From Haliea sp. (lineage in GTDB: Bacteria; Pseudomonadota; Gammaproteobacteria; Pseudomonadales; Halieaceae), in contig JADJAL010000017.1 of the NCBI GenBank assembly GCA_016704305.1, forward strand, positions 69,878 to 133,877: a DNA stretch of 64,000 nt. The letters are read 5' to 3'. The translations under genes were made by a program, and so were the position numbers. The notes below the pieces were generated by a model, which saw only the letters and a program-made list of their open reading frames with translations, was not told the DNA's origin and did not search any database. Of this stretch, positions 20,604 through 29,563 are shown in pieces. Positions within the stretch are counted from its first letter, which is position 1; each line of letters opens with the position of its first letter.

Positions 20604-21617
20604 TCAGATAAGGCCCTTGTCACGCAACTCGGATTTCAGGTACGCATAATAGATAGGGGCAGCGATCAGGCCGGCGATGCCGAATGCCGATTCCAGGAAA
20701 AGCATTGCCAGCAGCAGCTCCCACGCTTTTGCGCGAATCTGGCTACCGATGATCCGCGCGTTCAGGAAGTACTCCAGCTTGTGTATCACCACCAGGTAGG
20801 TGATCGCCGCCAGTGCGACCACCAATGAATGGCTGAGACTTACCACAAAGATCACCGTGTTGGACACGAGGTTGCCAAAGATCGGGATCAGCCCGACCAC
20901 AAAGGTCAGTGCGACCATTGTCTTGACGAACGGCAGCTCAATACCAAAAAGCGGAAGGATGACAAGCAGGTAAAGCGCGGTGAGTGACGCGTTGATGCCG
21001 GATATCCAGACCTGGGCAAAAACGACCTGGCGAAATGCGGTGCTCAGGAGCAGGGCGCGACGGGCAATCTCACGTGTGAAGGGTTTGCCCGAGTGCGTGG
21101 AGGTGGCCTCCTCCAATGAAAGCAATGCGCCGATCACCATGCCGATCAGGATATGCACGACGGTGCGGCCAATATCGACGCCGGCGACCTGGAACAGCGC
21201 CGCGTGCGTGCGCAGCCACTCCACGAGCGTCGCGCGCAGTTGCTCGGCATCCGAGGGCACATACGCCAAAAGCCAGACAGGAAACTGTTCGCGTGAATGC
21301 TCGATGATCTCCGCCATGCGAATGATCAACGCGGGCAAGCGCTCATTGCTTTCGCGCAGCAATGCGACGGCCAGCGTCCCCAGCAGCATGATCAGGCCGA
21401 TAGCCGCTGCCGCGATGATAGAAACAGCCAGCAAACGCGGCCCATCTCCCCACAGCATGCGGTTTTTCAGCAACGGGGTGAGGACGTTGACGAGCGAGAA
21501 CACGACCAGGCCGCCCAGCAGTGCCGGCAGCAGGTGCAGGTACAGCAACAGCAGCAAGACCAGGGCGGTGGCGAACCAGGTGGTAATCTCGGCGGGGAGT
21601 AGGGATTTTGCGTTCAT
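20604..21617 (-). CDS. AI-2E family transporter (PerM/YdiK-like permease)
   Basis: This inner-membrane protein of 337 residues has an N-terminal hydrophobic hairpin (about 8-40), a helix near 62-85, a central soluble stretch and a C-terminal block of helices. That block contains GLIPIFGNLVSNTVIF and LVVIHKLEYFLNARIIGSQI, which mark the family. Members include TqsA (AI-2 export) and Na+/H+ antiporters, so the substrate is open. It is about 80 bases downstream of kup on the same strand and may be co-transcribed. Confidence 0.9.
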   Translation of the reverse strand: MNAKSLLPAEITTWFATALVLLLLLYLHLLPALLGGLVVFSLVNVLTPLLKNRMLWGDGPRLLAVSIIAAAAIGLIMLLGTLAVALLRESNERLPALIIRMAEIIEHSREQFPVWLLAYVPSDAEQLRATLVEWLRTHAALFQVAGVDIGRTVVHILIGMVIGALLSLEEATSTHSGKPFTREIARRALLLSTAFRQVVFAQVWISGINASLTALYLLVILPLFGIELPFVKTMVALTFVVGLIPIFGNLVSNTVIFVVSLSHSLVVALAAITYLVVIHKLEYFLNARIIGSQIRAKAWELLLAMLFLESAFGIAGLIAAPIYYAYLKSELRDKGLI

Positions 21618-21699
21618 ATGCCTCTGTCTGTGTAAGGTTCAGGCACGCATCGCAAGCGTGCTCTTCGAGGTTCGCGGGTACAGGATGTGGTGCATGGTT

Positions 21700-23559
21700 T
21701 CAGATGGTTATCTGCTGCCCGAGCTCTATGACACGGTTGGGCGGTAAATGAAAAGTATGCATCGGACTTGCGGCGCTGCGCATCAGCCAGAAAAAGAGGT
21801 ACTTGCGCCACCGGGCCATGCCGGGCTGGGCGGCCGCAAGCAATGTTTCCCGACTGAGGAAATAGGACGTTTGCATTGGATCGAGCGACAGCTCTGGCGG
21901 CGCTAGGCTCATCAGTGTGTCGGGTACATTCGGGTCATCGAGGTAGCCAAAATTCAGGTGTGCACGGTAGAAGCCCTTGCCCAGTTCGGTGATGGACATG
22001 CGCTCTTCGGCGGGCACCGTAGCGTGATCTGCCGTGTTTACAGTGAGCAGAACCACCGTTTCGTGCATGACCTTGTTGTGCTTGAGATTGTGCATCAGCG
22101 CCGGTGGCGCCCCTTCCGCAGCGCTGTGCAGGAAAATGGCGGTACCTTTTACGCGATTGATGTCGGGCAGGCCCATGAGAACAATATCAATGGGTATCGC
22201 AGACCCGCGCAGGTAGGTGCTTAGGAGTCCGCGCCCGGTGCGCCAGGTCGTCAGCAGGGTGAATATCACCAGGCCGATGGCCAGTGGGAACCAGCCGCCA
22301 TGCAGGATCTTCAGTGAGTTGGCGCTGAAGAAGGCGATATCTACCGCAATAAACAGGATTGCGAACGAACCTGTAATCAGCCGGTTCCATTTCCAGGACA
22401 GCAGCATCACCACGGTGAGCAGCAGCGAGTCGATCAGCATTGTGCCGGTTACTGCAACGCCGTAGGCCGCGGCGAGGTTGCTGGAGCTGCCGAAGCCAAC
22501 CACGAGGCACACCACAGCAATAAACAGAGTCCAGTTGATGAAGGGTATGTAGATCTGGCCCTCCCTCGACGCAGAGGTGTGGATGGTTGGAATGCGGGGA
22601 GCAGCTGCAACTGGATTGCCTGTCGCGTGACCGAAAGCGCCGGAAATGACAGCCTGTGATGCGATGACGGTTGCGCAGGACGCAAGGATGATCAAGGGCA
22701 GCAGTCCCCAGGCGGGCACCATCCGATACAGCGGATTGACGATAAATTCCGGGTTCTGCAATACGATCGCACCCTGTCCAAAATAGTTGAGTATCAGCGC
22801 GGGTGCGACAAACGATGTCCAGGCGATGCGAATAGGCCGTTTGCCAAAGTGGCCCATGTCGGCATACAGCGCTTCAGCGCCGGTCAGCGCCAGTACCACC
22901 GATCCCAGCGCGATGAACGCGATGAGCGCGTGTTCCTCGAAAAGCATCACCGCGTAGAGTGGATTGAGCGCGAGCAGGATCGAAGGCATCGTTGCGATGT
23001 GCCATAGCCCCAGTCCAGCGAGGGTGATGAACCAGACAGACATCACGGGCCCGAACCAGGCTCCCACCGATGCGGTGCCGTGGCGTTGAATCAGGAACAG
23101 CGCGGTCAGAATGACTAGGGTCAGCGGAATCACGTAAGGGGTGAATGAGGGCGCAAGCAGCTGCAGTCCCTCCACCGCGCTCAGTACGGAAATCGCCGGC
23201 GTCAGCATACTGTCGCCATAAAACAGTGCGGCCGCAAAGATCCCCAGAATGGCGATCAGTGCGGAAAAGCGGTTCTTGCCAGCGACACGCATTGCGATTG
23301 CCAGCAATGCGAGGCTTCCTCCCTCGCCCTTGTTGTCGGCGCGCGTCAGGAAGATCACATACTTCACCGAAACGACCAGCATCACGGACCAGAAGATCAG
23401 GGACAGTACGCCGAACACCTCCGGGCGAGCCAACTGCAGGCCATGGTCGTCATGAAACACCTCCCTGAACGCATAGAGCGGGCTGGTGCCTATGTCGCCG
23501 TACACCACGCCAATGGCTGCGAGCGTGAGCGTGGATGTGCGGGCCTTGGGTGCAGTCAT
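21700..23559 (-). CDS. kup: Kup-type potassium uptake protein
   Basis: This is a proton-coupled K+ importer of the inner membrane. It has 619 residues from the ATG at 23559; a start at 23568 adds only three. The first helix bears the GVVYGDIGTSPLYAFREVF signature, followed by about eleven more transmembrane helices. A soluble C-terminal domain (about 440-619) includes GTAIFLHS and the late FFLSRETLL motif. All conserved landmarks are intact. Confidence 0.96.
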   Translation of the reverse strand: MTAPKARTSTLTLAAIGVVYGDIGTSPLYAFREVFHDDHGLQLARPEVFGVLSLIFWSVMLVVSVKYVIFLTRADNKGEGGSLALLAIAMRVAGKNRFSALIAILGIFAAALFYGDSMLTPAISVLSAVEGLQLLAPSFTPYVIPLTLVILTALFLIQRHGTASVGAWFGPVMSVWFITLAGLGLWHIATMPSILLALNPLYAVMLFEEHALIAFIALGSVVLALTGAEALYADMGHFGKRPIRIAWTSFVAPALILNYFGQGAIVLQNPEFIVNPLYRMVPAWGLLPLIILASCATVIASQAVISGAFGHATGNPVAAAPRIPTIHTSASREGQIYIPFINWTLFIAVVCLVVGFGSSSNLAAAYGVAVTGTMLIDSLLLTVVMLLSWKWNRLITGSFAILFIAVDIAFFSANSLKILHGGWFPLAIGLVIFTLLTTWRTGRGLLSTYLRGSAIPIDIVLMGLPDINRVKGTAIFLHSAAEGAPPALMHNLKHNKVMHETVVLLTVNTADHATVPAEERMSITELGKGFYRAHLNFGYLDDPNVPDTLMSLAPPELSLDPMQTSYFLSRETLLAAAQPGMARWRKYLFFWLMRSAASPMHTFHLPPNRVIELGQQITI

Positions 23560-23795
23560 GAATGACACTGTTGGTGCGCGGTCCGCGAGTCTAAGCCCAG
23601 TTCCCCGGTTTTGTCGACTGCAGCCATGACCCGGAGTTGCAGCAACGGATCCAGGAAAAGGCGTCGTGAGGGGGGCTTGATCACTCCGTTAAAGAGAAGA
23701 TTCAGCAGGAACTACAATTAATGGTTCCATTCGCTCGGTTCTATTTTATGATACCGGCGCTGCTTGTCCTCCACCCGTCACGGAATTCCATAACC

Positions 23796-24413
23796 ATGAG
23801 CGAATTAATGTACCAGTGCTCCAAACAGATGTTTGTCCACAACCTGAAAAACCTCGCCAAAATTTTGCGCAAGGCGGCCGGTGATGCCAAGGCCAGGGGC
23901 ATTGATCCGGCGGTGCTGCTGAACGCGCGCTTGTCGCCCGATATGTTTCCGTTGGTGCGGCAGGTGCAGGTCGCCACCGATCAAGCCAAGGGCTGCTGCT
24001 CGCGTCTGGCGGGCGTCGACAACCCGGTGTTTGTGGACGACGAGACCACGTTTGCCGAACTCGACGCGCGTATCAAGCGCACACTGGATTTCCTTGGCGG
24101 ACTGAAGGCAAGCCAGTTCGCGGGCAGTGACGCCCGCGTGATAGTGATGCAAATGCCCTTCGGCACGCTGACGTTCACCGGGTTGGACTACCTGAATGGC
24201 TGGGCATTGCCGAACTTCTATTTCCATTACGCCGCCGCCTATAACATCCTGCGCCACAACGGGGTTGGGCTCGGCAAGCCCGATTTTCTCGGTGCGGCCC
24301 CCGGTGTGAAGATGAAAGGCAAGATCGCAAAAATGATGGGTGTCAAAGCACCTGGCAAATCAAGCGGCAAAGCAGGCGGCAAAGCAGCCGCCAAGGCGAA
24401 GAAAAAGCGCTGA
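23796..24413 (+). CDS. DUF1993 domain protein with Lys/Ala-rich tail
   Basis: The protein has 205 residues. Residues 1-165 match the DUF1993 family (MYQCSKQMFVHNLKNLAKIL, LNARLSPDMFPLVRQVQ, NFYFHYAAAYNILRHNGV), small helical proteins of unknown function related to DinB-like four-helix bundles. Residues 175-205 are a repetitive GK/AK tail ending KAKKKR, which may bind nucleic acid or membrane. The ATG at 23796 matches the family N-terminus better than 23721. The next gene starts 40 bases downstream on the same strand. Confidence 0.88.
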   Translation: MSELMYQCSKQMFVHNLKNLAKILRKAAGDAKARGIDPAVLLNARLSPDMFPLVRQVQVATDQAKGCCSRLAGVDNPVFVDDETTFAELDARIKRTLDFLGGLKASQFAGSDARVIVMQMPFGTLTFTGLDYLNGWALPNFYFHYAAAYNILRHNGVGLGKPDFLGAAPGVKMKGKIAKMMGVKAPGKSSGKAGGKAAAKAKKKR

Positions 24414-24453
24414 CGGAGCTGCGGCGTGCGCTGATCAAGGCGCCGCCGTTCCC

Positions 24454-25650
24454 ATGCGCAACGAACTCAGCACCGCCTTCCAGCAACTGGACGGCGTGCT
24501 CGCAGCCAACCAGGACCTGTGGTCCTGCCAGCCCTTTACCAACAATGACCTGCCCTGGAGCCACACGCATCGGCATCTTACCGGTGCGCTGCTCGCCCTC
24601 GGCGACGAGGAGCTACTTGCTCTGCACGGCAGCCAGCAACTGCGACAGCACTGGTTCCAGCATCTGGAGCCCGACCTGTGCGCCGCACTGTATGCGTTTG
24701 AACCTCCACTGGCAGCACGCGTCAGGCCACTCGAACTGGACAGCTTTGACAGCCTGCACATGCCCGGTCGCAAGTGGCAGCAAATCGTCTCCTTCGCCGG
24801 CGCGCTGCCGCAACGGAACCTGCCCCACGTAGACTGGTGCGCAGGCAAGGGCCACCTGAGTCGCGTGGTCCAGCGCAACCAGCGCCAGCCCGTGCATTGC
24901 CTGGAGTGGGACGCGGCTCTGGTGGCAACCGGCAGTGCGCTGGCCGCGCGGCAGTGTCGCGACATTCATTACCACCAGCACGACGTGACCCGCCCACTGC
25001 CACTCGACTGTGCCGATCCGGCGCGTGTCCACATGGGCTTGCACGCCTGCGGCGAACTGCACCATCACCTGCTGCGTCATGTCGCGAGTACGCGTGCGAG
25101 GGCCGTGGCGTTGTCTCCGTGCTGTTTTCACAAGGTGTCCACGGAGTACTACATGCCGCTGTCGGGCGCGGCGCGGAATTCGCAACTGCGGCTGGACCGT
25201 GCCGCGCTGCATCTCGCGCTGAAGAGTACGGTTGCCGCTCGCCGCACAGAACGAGAATTGCGGGAGCGCGAGCGCTGGTGGCGACTGGCGTTCGATGCGT
25301 TGCAGCGCGATGTGCGTGGCTGCGACGACTATCTCAACGTCCCCTCGTGCAAGCGGGAACTGTTGCGGCAGGGCTTTGGGGACTTCTGCCATTGGGCAGC
25401 GAGTGAACGACAACTCGCGCTGCCCGCAGCCATTGACTACGATCACTACCTGCAACGTGGCAGAGAGCGGCAGCGGGCGATTACGCGGCTGGAGTTGCTG
25501 CGACAACTCTTCAGCCGACCGCTGGAACTGTGGCTCGTGTTGGACTGCGCACTGTTTTTGCAGGAGCACGGCTATCGCGTTGCGGTGACGCAGTTCTGTG
25601 ACAACAGCGTCAGTCCGCGCAATATTCTGATCCAGGGGGAGAGGATTTAG
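24454..25650 (+). CDS. METTL25/Rrnad1-like methyltransferase domain protein
   Basis: This predicted SAM-dependent methyltransferase has 398 residues. The nucleotide-binding motif is DWCAGKGHLSRVV (Asp127 on), followed by CLEWD for motif II. GLHACGELHHHLL and the CCFHKVS segment are the features shared with the Methyltransf_32 family, whose eukaryotic members (METTL25, RRNAD1) are thought to modify protein or RNA. The N-terminal 100 residues are helical and the C-terminal third lacks clear motifs. It is probably co-transcribed with the DUF1993 gene. The target is unknown. Confidence 0.8.
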   Translation: MRNELSTAFQQLDGVLAANQDLWSCQPFTNNDLPWSHTHRHLTGALLALGDEELLALHGSQQLRQHWFQHLEPDLCAALYAFEPPLAARVRPLELDSFDSLHMPGRKWQQIVSFAGALPQRNLPHVDWCAGKGHLSRVVQRNQRQPVHCLEWDAALVATGSALAARQCRDIHYHQHDVTRPLPLDCADPARVHMGLHACGELHHHLLRHVASTRARAVALSPCCFHKVSTEYYMPLSGAARNSQLRLDRAALHLALKSTVAARRTERELRERERWWRLAFDALQRDVRGCDDYLNVPSCKRELLRQGFGDFCHWAASERQLALPAAIDYDHYLQRGRERQRAITRLELLRQLFSRPLELWLVLDCALFLQEHGYRVAVTQFCDNSVSPRNILIQGERI

Positions 25651-25821
25651 CGTCGCCTGGTCGCCATCGCCGGCACCCGGAATATCCCTGTTTCGCACCT
25701 GCGGTCGCCCATGTGCTCGGCCGGACTTGCCACCTGTTAATAATGCCAAAATCAATTCATATACTTCGCTCTCATTAATCGCTACAAAGTGCCTAACCAA
25801 CCAATAAAAGGGAGCGGGCAC

Positions 25822-26460
25822 GTGATCCATCCATGCAGTGAGCTAAGGTTTATATCTCCGGAAGTCGGGTACGGCGTTTTCGCCACCCAGGACATTCCCC
25901 GTGGCACCTTTTTATGGGTGCTGGATTACTTTGATCGCATCCTCACCCCGGCCGAAGTGGGCGCACTGCAGCCGCAGCTGCGCACCATTGCCGACCGCTA
26001 TTCCTACCAGGCAGCCGACGGCAATTTCGTCTTCTGCTGGGACTTCGGCCGTTACATGAACCACAGCTGCGAGCCCACCAGTCGCGGAGTTGGCGACGCT
26101 TTCGAAGTGGCGATCCGCGATGTCGCTGCCGGCGAAGAGCTCACCTCCGAGTACGGCACGCTGAACCTGCTCACGCCGATGACCTGCTACTGCGGCGCGC
26201 CCTCGTGCCGCGGCACCATCCGTCGCGATGACGCGGCGCGGCATTTCGAGCAGTGGGACGAACAGACCCGCACTGCCTTCGCGCTGTCGCACACCGTGCC
26301 GCAGCCATTGCTTCCATTCGCCAAGCTCGGCGCGCGCGACCTGCCGCTGATGGACGCGCTGCAAGCGGGTCGTGCAACCTGGGTGCCATCCTCCCGCGAC
26401 TTCCACATTGTGGACGTACCTGAAGAGGTGCTGTTCGCATCCGGGCACGGCGCGCCATGA
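25822..26460 (+). CDS. SET-domain protein, first of a tandem pair
   Basis: This predicted protein-lysine methyltransferase has 212 residues. SET landmarks are GYGVFATQDIPRG (motif I), RYMNHSCEPT (Asn80-His81) with GEELTSEYG (motifs III and IV), and a Cys-rich post-SET part CYCGAPSC. The GTG at 25822 is chosen because it has a GGGAG site and aligns exactly with the start of its neighbour (VIHP against MIHP). Its stop overlaps the next ATG by four bases, so translation is coupled. Bacterial SET proteins are sporadic, and a cytoplasmic protein substrate is inferred. Confidence 0.87.
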   Translation: MIHPCSELRFISPEVGYGVFATQDIPRGTFLWVLDYFDRILTPAEVGALQPQLRTIADRYSYQAADGNFVFCWDFGRYMNHSCEPTSRGVGDAFEVAIRDVAAGEELTSEYGTLNLLTPMTCYCGAPSCRGTIRRDDAARHFEQWDEQTRTAFALSHTVPQPLLPFAKLGARDLPLMDALQAGRATWVPSSRDFHIVDVPEEVLFASGHGAP

Positions 26461-27053
26461 TCCACCCGCACACCCGGCTCGTTGCCATCGACAGCGTCGT
26501 CGGCAATGGGGTCGTCGCCACGCGCCGCATACCGCGTGGCACCATCACCTGGGTCCTGGATGAGCTTGACCGGCCACTCACGGGCACAGAAATGAACGCA
26601 ATGCCTTCCTGTTACGACAAACTCATCGACCTCTGGACGTTCCGCGACGGGCGCGGGCATCGCGTGCTGTGCTGGGACACCGGGCGCAACCTGAACCACT
26701 CCTGCGAACCCAACTGCGGCGGCAGCGAGTTCTGGTTCGAGGTCGCGCTGCGCGACATCGAGCCGGGCGAACAACTGACCAACGACTACGCCACGCTGTA
26801 CATGCGCCCCAGCGAGGATTTTGCCTGCCGTTGCGGGTCGCCACTCTGTCGCGGCGCCGCCTCGCACGAGCAGGTGCCGATCGTCGTTGCGGCGATCCAG
26901 AAGCAACTGCAACTGGCGCTCAGCGAATTGACACTGGTGCCACAACCGTTGAGTGGGCTGCTGCGTGCCGACTGGCTGGAGCGCGCCCGCGAGCTGGTCG
27001 CCAGCAATCTGGTCGCAGCCAGTGTGGATGCCGTGGTGGCCGTGGGCGAATAA
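26457..27053 (+). CDS. SET-domain protein, second of a tandem pair
   Basis: The protein has 198 residues and is a paralogue of the gene before it. SET landmarks: GNGVVATRRIPRGT, NLNHSCEPNCGG (Asn80, same position as in the first copy), GEQLTNDYAT and the post-SET cysteines CRCGSPLC. The two copies have diverged strongly outside these motifs and in the last 60 residues, so they may act on different substrates or as a heterodimer; this is inference. The molybdoenzyme gene begins 27 bases later. Confidence 0.87.
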   Translation: MIHPHTRLVAIDSVVGNGVVATRRIPRGTITWVLDELDRPLTGTEMNAMPSCYDKLIDLWTFRDGRGHRVLCWDTGRNLNHSCEPNCGGSEFWFEVALRDIEPGEQLTNDYATLYMRPSEDFACRCGSPLCRGAASHEQVPIVVAAIQKQLQLALSELTLVPQPLSGLLRADWLERARELVASNLVAASVDAVVAVGE

Positions 27054-27080
27054 TGGCTTCCCCGGCGTAAGCGCAGGATT

Positions 27081-29254
27081 ATGTCCCAGCGGAAGCGGCC
27101 CGATGTGATTGTGGGCGGTGGCGCCAAAAAGATCCTGTACACCCTGAACACGGTGCGGCGCATTGGCGTGTTGAGCAGCGCCAAGGCGCTGACCAGCCAC
27201 AATGCGTGCAAGGCGTGCGGCCTTGGCATGGGCGGCCAGCGCGGCGGCATGACCAATGAGAGCGGCGAGTTTCCGTCCGTGTGCAATAAAAGCGTGCAGG
27301 CGCAGTCCACGGATATCCAGCCGCCCATCCCTGACGCCGTATTCCAGCACAGCCTGGCGGAATTCAGGCAGCTCAGCGCGCGGGAGTTGGAACAACTCGG
27401 CCGTCTCAACACCCCTTTGTTCAAGGCCCGGGACAGCCAGCACTTCACCACCGTGGATTGGCAGTGGGCGCTGGATCGCGCGGTGCAGCGCTTTTCCTCG
27501 GCGGCGCCACAAAACAGCTTTTTCTATAGTTCAGGGCGTTCGTCCAACGAAGCGGGCTTCGTGCTGCACCTGCTGGCGCGCCTGTACGGCACCAACAACG
27601 TCAACAATTGTTCCTTCTACTGTCACCAGGCGACCAATGTCGGCCTGCACAACAGCATCGGTACCGGCACCGCGACCATCGAACTGGAGGACCTGAACCA
27701 CTGCGACCTGATTTTTGTGATCGGCGCCAATCCCGCGTCGAATCACCCGCGGTTTATCCACAAGTTGCAGGCCTGCCGTGAACGCGGCGGCGACGTGATT
27801 GTCATCAACTCGGCGAGGGAGCCGGGCCTGGTGCGGTTTGCGCTGCCTAAAAGCGCGCGCTCACTGATCAGCGGTGGCAGCGCGATCGCCAGCGACTATC
27901 TGCAGCCCAACATCGGCTCTGACATTGCGGTGTTCACGGCGATTGGCAAGGCATTGCTGGCCTCGCAGCAGATCGATAGCGCCTTTATCGCGGAATTCAC
28001 GTCCGGCTTTAGCGAATACCAACAACAGCTCGAAGACAGCAGCTGGCAGGCGCTGTGCGCCGTACGGGGCTCACGCAGCAGGCGATTGAGCGCGTGGCGC
28101 AGTGCTATGCCAAGGCGGACAAAGCGGTATTCGCCTGGGGCATGGGCATCACCCATCACCTGCACGGCGTTGAGAACGTGGAGGCGATCGCCAACCTCAG
28201 CCTGCTGCGCGGCATGATTGGCAAACCGCACGCTGGCCTGTTGCCGCTGCGTGGGCACAGCAACGTGCAGGGCATCGGGACCATCGGCGTCAAACCCGTG
28301 TTGTCAAAGCAGGTGTTCGATGCGATGGAGCAGCAGCTCGGAATTGCGCTACCCACCACGCCAGGCATGGATACGCTGGCCTGCCTGACCCGGGCGCATG
28401 AAGGTGGCATCGATGCGGCGCTGATCATGGGCGGCAATCTCTACGAGGCAACACCCGATTCGCAGTGGGCGGCACAGGCAATGGACCGCATCGCATGCAA
28501 GGTCTTCCTGACCACCACGCTGAATCGCGGCCATGTGCACGGCCTCGACAACAGCGAGGCGATCATCCTCCCTGTCACGGCGCGCGACGAGGAATGGCAA
28601 TCCACTACGCAGGAATCCATGTTCAATTACGTGCGGCTCAGTGACGGCGGCATCAACCGCCTCGACAATGTGAAGCCGGAAGTGGAGATACTCTGCGAAC
28701 TCGCGCGCCGGTTGATCCCCGCAAGCAGATTCGACTTCGAGGAATTCAAAAAGCACGACACCATCCGCAAGGCGATCGCGAGGATTGTGCCGGGCATGGC
28801 AGCGCTGGAGGATATCGGCATCGCGAAGCAGGAGTTCCACGTACAGCAACGGCTGCTGCACCGGCCGACGTTCAAAACCGCGACAGGCAAAGCGCGCTTT
28901 ACAACCCACGACTGGCGCGCACACGAACACAGCAACCAGCAATACCCGTTTCAACTGATGAGCGTACGCAGCGAGGGCCAGTTCAATTCGATTATTTACG
29001 AGGAGAGCGACAGTTACCGCGGTGCAAGCCATCGCTGGGTCGTGTTCATCGGGCGTGACGACCTGGCGCGGCTCGCAATTGTTCCGGGGCAGAAGGTGAC
29101 GCTGCGCTCCGGCGTGGGAGCGATGCGGGAGCTGGAAGTGCACGAATTCGACTTGCCGGCAGGTAATTTGATGGCGTACTACCCGGAGGCGAATGTGCTG
29201 ACAGGCAGGGCGACGGACCCCAGAAGCAAAACGCCGGCGTTCAAGCCGGGTTAG
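27081..29254 (+). CDS. FdhF/YdeP family molybdopterin oxidoreductase (frameshifted in this sequence)
   Basis: This is a molybdenum-bis-MGD enzyme of the YdeP type, which is formate-dehydrogenase-like with an uncertain substrate. The N-terminal HNACKACGLGMGGQRGGM is the family mark for the reduced cysteine cluster. NNCSFYCHQATNVG and IGANPASNHPRF follow. After LCAV (about 28064) the frame is lost by one missing base and continues as TGLTQQAIERVAQCYAKA, then WGMGITHH, PLRGHSNVQG and a C-terminal cofactor-binding domain. Joined, it gives about 724 residues, close to the usual length. It shares an operon-like spacing with the SET genes. Residual activity depends on whether the frame change is real. 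Confidence 0.88.
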
Positions 29255-29563
29255 CTGGTCGGCACGTTGGAGGGCATGCTCATGCTGGTCGCTTCTGCCC
29301 CCCCCCCCCGCGGTGGCGGCGGGGGGACATCTATCAGGGATTGATGCTGGGCCATGCAGCGCGCCGGGGCCAAACACCGAATTTAGCAACCGCTGTTGGG
29401 TTCTCTCTGAAAATGCCGTCATACCGGGTGTGATCGACACCGGGCCTGGGACAAAAACGCGCGTCGAAAGCAGCGTGTCAGGGCAACCAGCGCTTTCTGC
29501 GCTGGCATCGCGGCGAGGGGTGTGATACAGGACGCAGGGCATCGTTTCATCCTGGCCGGCTAA
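29255..29563. other. Intergenic region with C-run and GC hairpin
   Basis: This is about 310 bases after the molybdoenzyme. A run of about 12 C from 29298 followed by GCGGTGGCG and then GCGGGGGG can fold into a strong hairpin and may act as a terminator. It may also be a sequencing-difficult spot. The rest (29340-29563) shows no gene I can support, though it should hold the promoter and probably the lost start of the next gene. Confidence 0.4.

Noticed and set aside
24613..25830. 405-codon antisense frame opposite the METTL25-like gene
   Set aside because: The sense strand has a proper SAM motif and family text; the antisense protein has shadow-type composition (R, Q, H, V).
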